From Spirochaetota bacterium (GTDB lineage Bacteria; Spirochaetota; Spirochaetia; DSM-27196; PWMO01): DNA of 8,299 nt. The stretch spans positions 1 to 8,299 of the forward strand of contig JAAAOH010000259.1 in NCBI GenBank assembly GCA_009908925.1, in the 5' to 3' direction. The notes below the pieces were generated by a model that had not been told where the DNA came from, made no database searches, and saw only the letters and a program-made list of their open reading frames with translations. The translations under genes and the position numbers were made by a program. This document shows positions 7,075 through 8,299 of this stretch, in pieces. Within the stretch, counting starts at the first letter, position 1, and every line of letters starts with the position of its first letter.

Positions 7075-8115
7075 TCACGTCTTGTGATACACGCGGCGAC
7101 CCGAGTGGTTCGGTCCCCGCTCGTGGTCGAAGTACATGCCGGCGCCGAGCGCCACGCAGTTCAGCGGATCCTCCGCCTTGAATGCGGGGACACCGGTCTC
7201 ATTCGCGATCAATACATCGAGGCCCTTGAGCAGCGATCCGCCGCCGGTCATGACGATGCCCCGCTCCACGATATCGGCGGCGAGCTCCGGCGGGGTCTCG
7301 CCGAGAGTTCGCTTGATCTCTTCGATGATGGCGATGATGGGCTCCTGCAGCGCCTCGCGCACCTCAACGCTGTCGATCTCGAGTCGACGCGGCAGGCCGG
7401 TGATGGCGTCGGTTCCCTTCACTTCCATTTTGTCGATGGTCTTGTCGGGCGACGCATTCCCGATGCGCTTCTTCAGCTCCTCGGCGGTGCCCTCACCGAT
7501 AATCAGGTTGTGGACACCCCTGACATGCTTCATGATGGCTTCGTCGAACTCATCGCCACCGAGACGGATCGCGTTCGTTACGACCATGCCGCCAAGTGAG
7601 ATCACCGAGATTTCGCTGGTTCCGCCACCGATATCAACGATCATGTGACCGGCGGGTTCGAAGATGGGAATACTCGCGCCGATAGCCGCAGCAAGGGATT
7701 CTTCGATCACTTTGACCTCGCGTGCGCCCGCCTTGTAGGCGCTCTCCTCTACCGCGCGCCGCTCGACTTCAGTGATGCAGGTGGGAACCCCGATTACCAT
7801 GCGCGGCTTCACGAAGAGCCGGCGGTTGAGCACCTTGGAGATGAAATAGCGGATCATCTTTTCGGTCGTCTCGAGGTCTGCAATGACCCCGTCGCGGAGC
7901 GGCCGGATCGCGATGATATCACCGGGGGTCTTCCAGAGCATCCGGCGAGCCTCCTCGCCGACGGCGACCACCTTCTTGGTGCCCCGTTCGACGGCTACCA
8001 CCGATGGCTCACTTATCACGATGCCCCGCCCTCTGATGTAGATAAGCGTGTTGCACGTACCGAGGTCTACCCCGATATCGCTTGAAAAAGCGTTGAAGAG
8101 CGATCCAACACCCAT
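7075..8115 (-). CDS. mreB: Rod shape-determining protein MreB, bacterial actin
   Basis: 346 residues, the normal MreB length. MreB is a cytoplasmic ATP-binding actin homologue that forms short membrane-bound filaments directing lateral wall synthesis. The actin-fold nucleotide motifs are complete: phosphate 1 GVDLGTCNTLIY (15-26), phosphate 2 IVDIGGGTSEIS (159-170) and the adenosine motif MTGGGSLLKGLD (289-300). Other MreB-typical stretches are RPLRDGVIADLE (71-82), GVPTCITEVERRAV (109-122), EVKVIEESLAAAIGA (133-147) and NAIRLGGDEFDEAI (181-194). The N-terminal MGVGSLFNAFSS could be a weak membrane-binding amphipathic segment (inference). Cys21 in phosphate 1 replaces the more common Ala. The ATG start is backed by GGAGGA at 8125-8130 with a 9-nt spacer. 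It is the first mre gene, 18 nt downstream of a TPR gene in the same direction. The short basic tail (GRRVYHKT) ends one nucleotide before mreC. Confidence 0.98.
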   Translation of the reverse strand: MGVGSLFNAFSSDIGVDLGTCNTLIYIRGRGIVISEPSVVAVERGTKKVVAVGEEARRMLWKTPGDIIAIRPLRDGVIADLETTEKMIRYFISKVLNRRLFVKPRMVIGVPTCITEVERRAVEESAYKAGAREVKVIEESLAAAIGASIPIFEPAGHMIVDIGGGTSEISVISLGGMVVTNAIRLGGDEFDEAIMKHVRGVHNLIIGEGTAEELKKRIGNASPDKTIDKMEVKGTDAITGLPRRLEIDSVEVREALQEPIIAIIEEIKRTLGETPPELAADIVERGIVMTGGGSLLKGLDVLIANETGVPAFKAEDPLNCVALGAGMYFDHERGPNHSGRRVYHKT

Positions 8116-8124
8116 GTGTGTTTT

Positions 8125-8130
8125 TCCTCC
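8125..8130 (-). promoter_or_regulatory. Strong Shine-Dalgarno for mreB
   Basis: GGAGGA on the minus strand, 9 nt before the mreB ATG at 8115 and just after the TAA of the upstream TPR gene. It is the best ribosome site in the window, consistent with the high expression usually needed for MreB. Confidence 0.85.
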
Positions 8131-8133
8131 GGC

Positions 8134-8299
8134 TTACGTGTTCCCCTGCAGACTCGTCAGTGCGCCCGCATGGTTCGGATCGATTCGAATAGTCTCGCGC
8201 CACTGCGACCGGGCGCGCACGGTGTCTCCCATCAGGTCGTACACGCGGCCCAACTGATAATGAGCTTCGGCAGACTTGGCGTTCGAGTCAATAATGAGC
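8134..8299 (-). CDS. TPR-repeat protein, C-terminal 54 residues (partial, enters from right edge)
   Basis: An open frame from the right edge (first full codon 8298-8296) ends in TAA at 8134-8136. Its 54 residues contain one good tetratricopeptide repeat: SAEAHYQLGRVYDLMGD, then A-x3-W-x3-I-x-I-DPNHAGAL. Ala, Leu, Gly, Tyr, Ala and Pro fall at the TPR consensus positions, followed by a short tail (TSLQGNT). TPR repeats mediate protein-protein contacts; nothing visible shows the partner or the cell compartment, because the N-terminus and any signal peptide lie outside the window. The stop is 18 nt before the mreB start in the same orientation, so it is probably co-transcribed with the elongasome genes and the operon promoter probably lies further right. 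Too little is visible to name the gene. Confidence 0.8.
   Translation of the reverse strand, partial: LIIDSNAKSAEAHYQLGRVYDLMGDTVRARSQWRETIRIDPNHAGALTSLQGNT

Larger units (their letters stand above)
1..8299 (-). other. Single co-directional elongasome operon: TPR - mreB - mreC - mreD - mrdA - rodA - radical SAM/DUF2344
   Basis: All seven genes read leftwards with junctions of +18, +1, -4 (ATGA), -4 (ATGA), +9 and +5 nt. No gap can hold a rho-independent terminator, and I saw no obvious hairpin plus T-run between genes. The operon promoter and terminator must lie outside the window or inside coding sequence. The tight order fits coordinated production of MreB/C/D with the RodA-PBP2 pair. The radical SAM gene probably shares the transcript. 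Confidence 0.85.

Noticed and set aside
7054..8085. Plus-strand frames 7054-7599, 7136-7648 and 7645-8085 opposite mreB
   Set aside because: mreB is one of the most conserved bacterial proteins and is intact on the minus strand; the plus frames are antisense shadows.
1..8299. Search for CRISPR arrays, tRNA or rRNA genes, insertion sequences, phage or defence genes
   Set aside because: No spaced direct repeats, tRNA-like cloverleaf, transposase motif or terminal inverted repeats were noticed. The array of housekeeping genes leaves no unexplained space.

Overview
The window looks like a moderately GC-rich bacterial chromosome (roughly 60% GC by eye). It carries one uninterrupted minus-strand gene array: the lateral cell-wall synthesis (elongasome) operon. 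A spirochaete is the best guess. Reasons are the order TPR gene - mreB - mreC - mreD - PBP2 - rodA - fused radical SAM/DUF2344 gene, the GTCNTL form of the MreB phosphate-1 motif, and an enlarged RodA. This taxonomic call is inference at about 0.6-0.65 confidence.

Layout in the direction of transcription (right to left): the C-terminal end of a TPR-repeat protein (8299-8134, enters from the right edge); mreB (8115-7075) behind a strong Shine-Dalgarno; mreC (7073-6228, GTG start); mreD (6231-5719); mrdA/PBP2 (5722-3860); rodA (3850-2540, GTG start); and a long radical SAM protein fused to a DUF2344 domain (2534 to beyond base 1). Gaps are 18 bp or less: +18, +1, -4, -4, +9 and +5 nt. There is no room for an internal terminator, and no stretch over 300 bases lacks a gene. 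No tRNA, rRNA, CRISPR, insertion sequence or phage-like feature was seen.

How the genes work together: MreB forms membrane-associated filaments that position the machine. MreC and MreD link MreB to the periplasmic enzymes. RodA polymerises lipid II into glycan strands and PBP2 cross-links them. The last gene does not fit that job. It has a clear CxxxCxxC radical SAM site, a second cysteine cluster, and a DUF2344 domain attached by an Ala/Pro/Glu-rich linker. Its reaction is unknown to me, yet it begins 5 nt after the rodA stop.

Novelty: most of the window is a conserved, well-understood operon and I do not see a wholly new system. The parts worth a second look are the radical SAM/DUF2344 fusion, the extra membrane segments predicted in RodA, and the TPR gene next to mreB.
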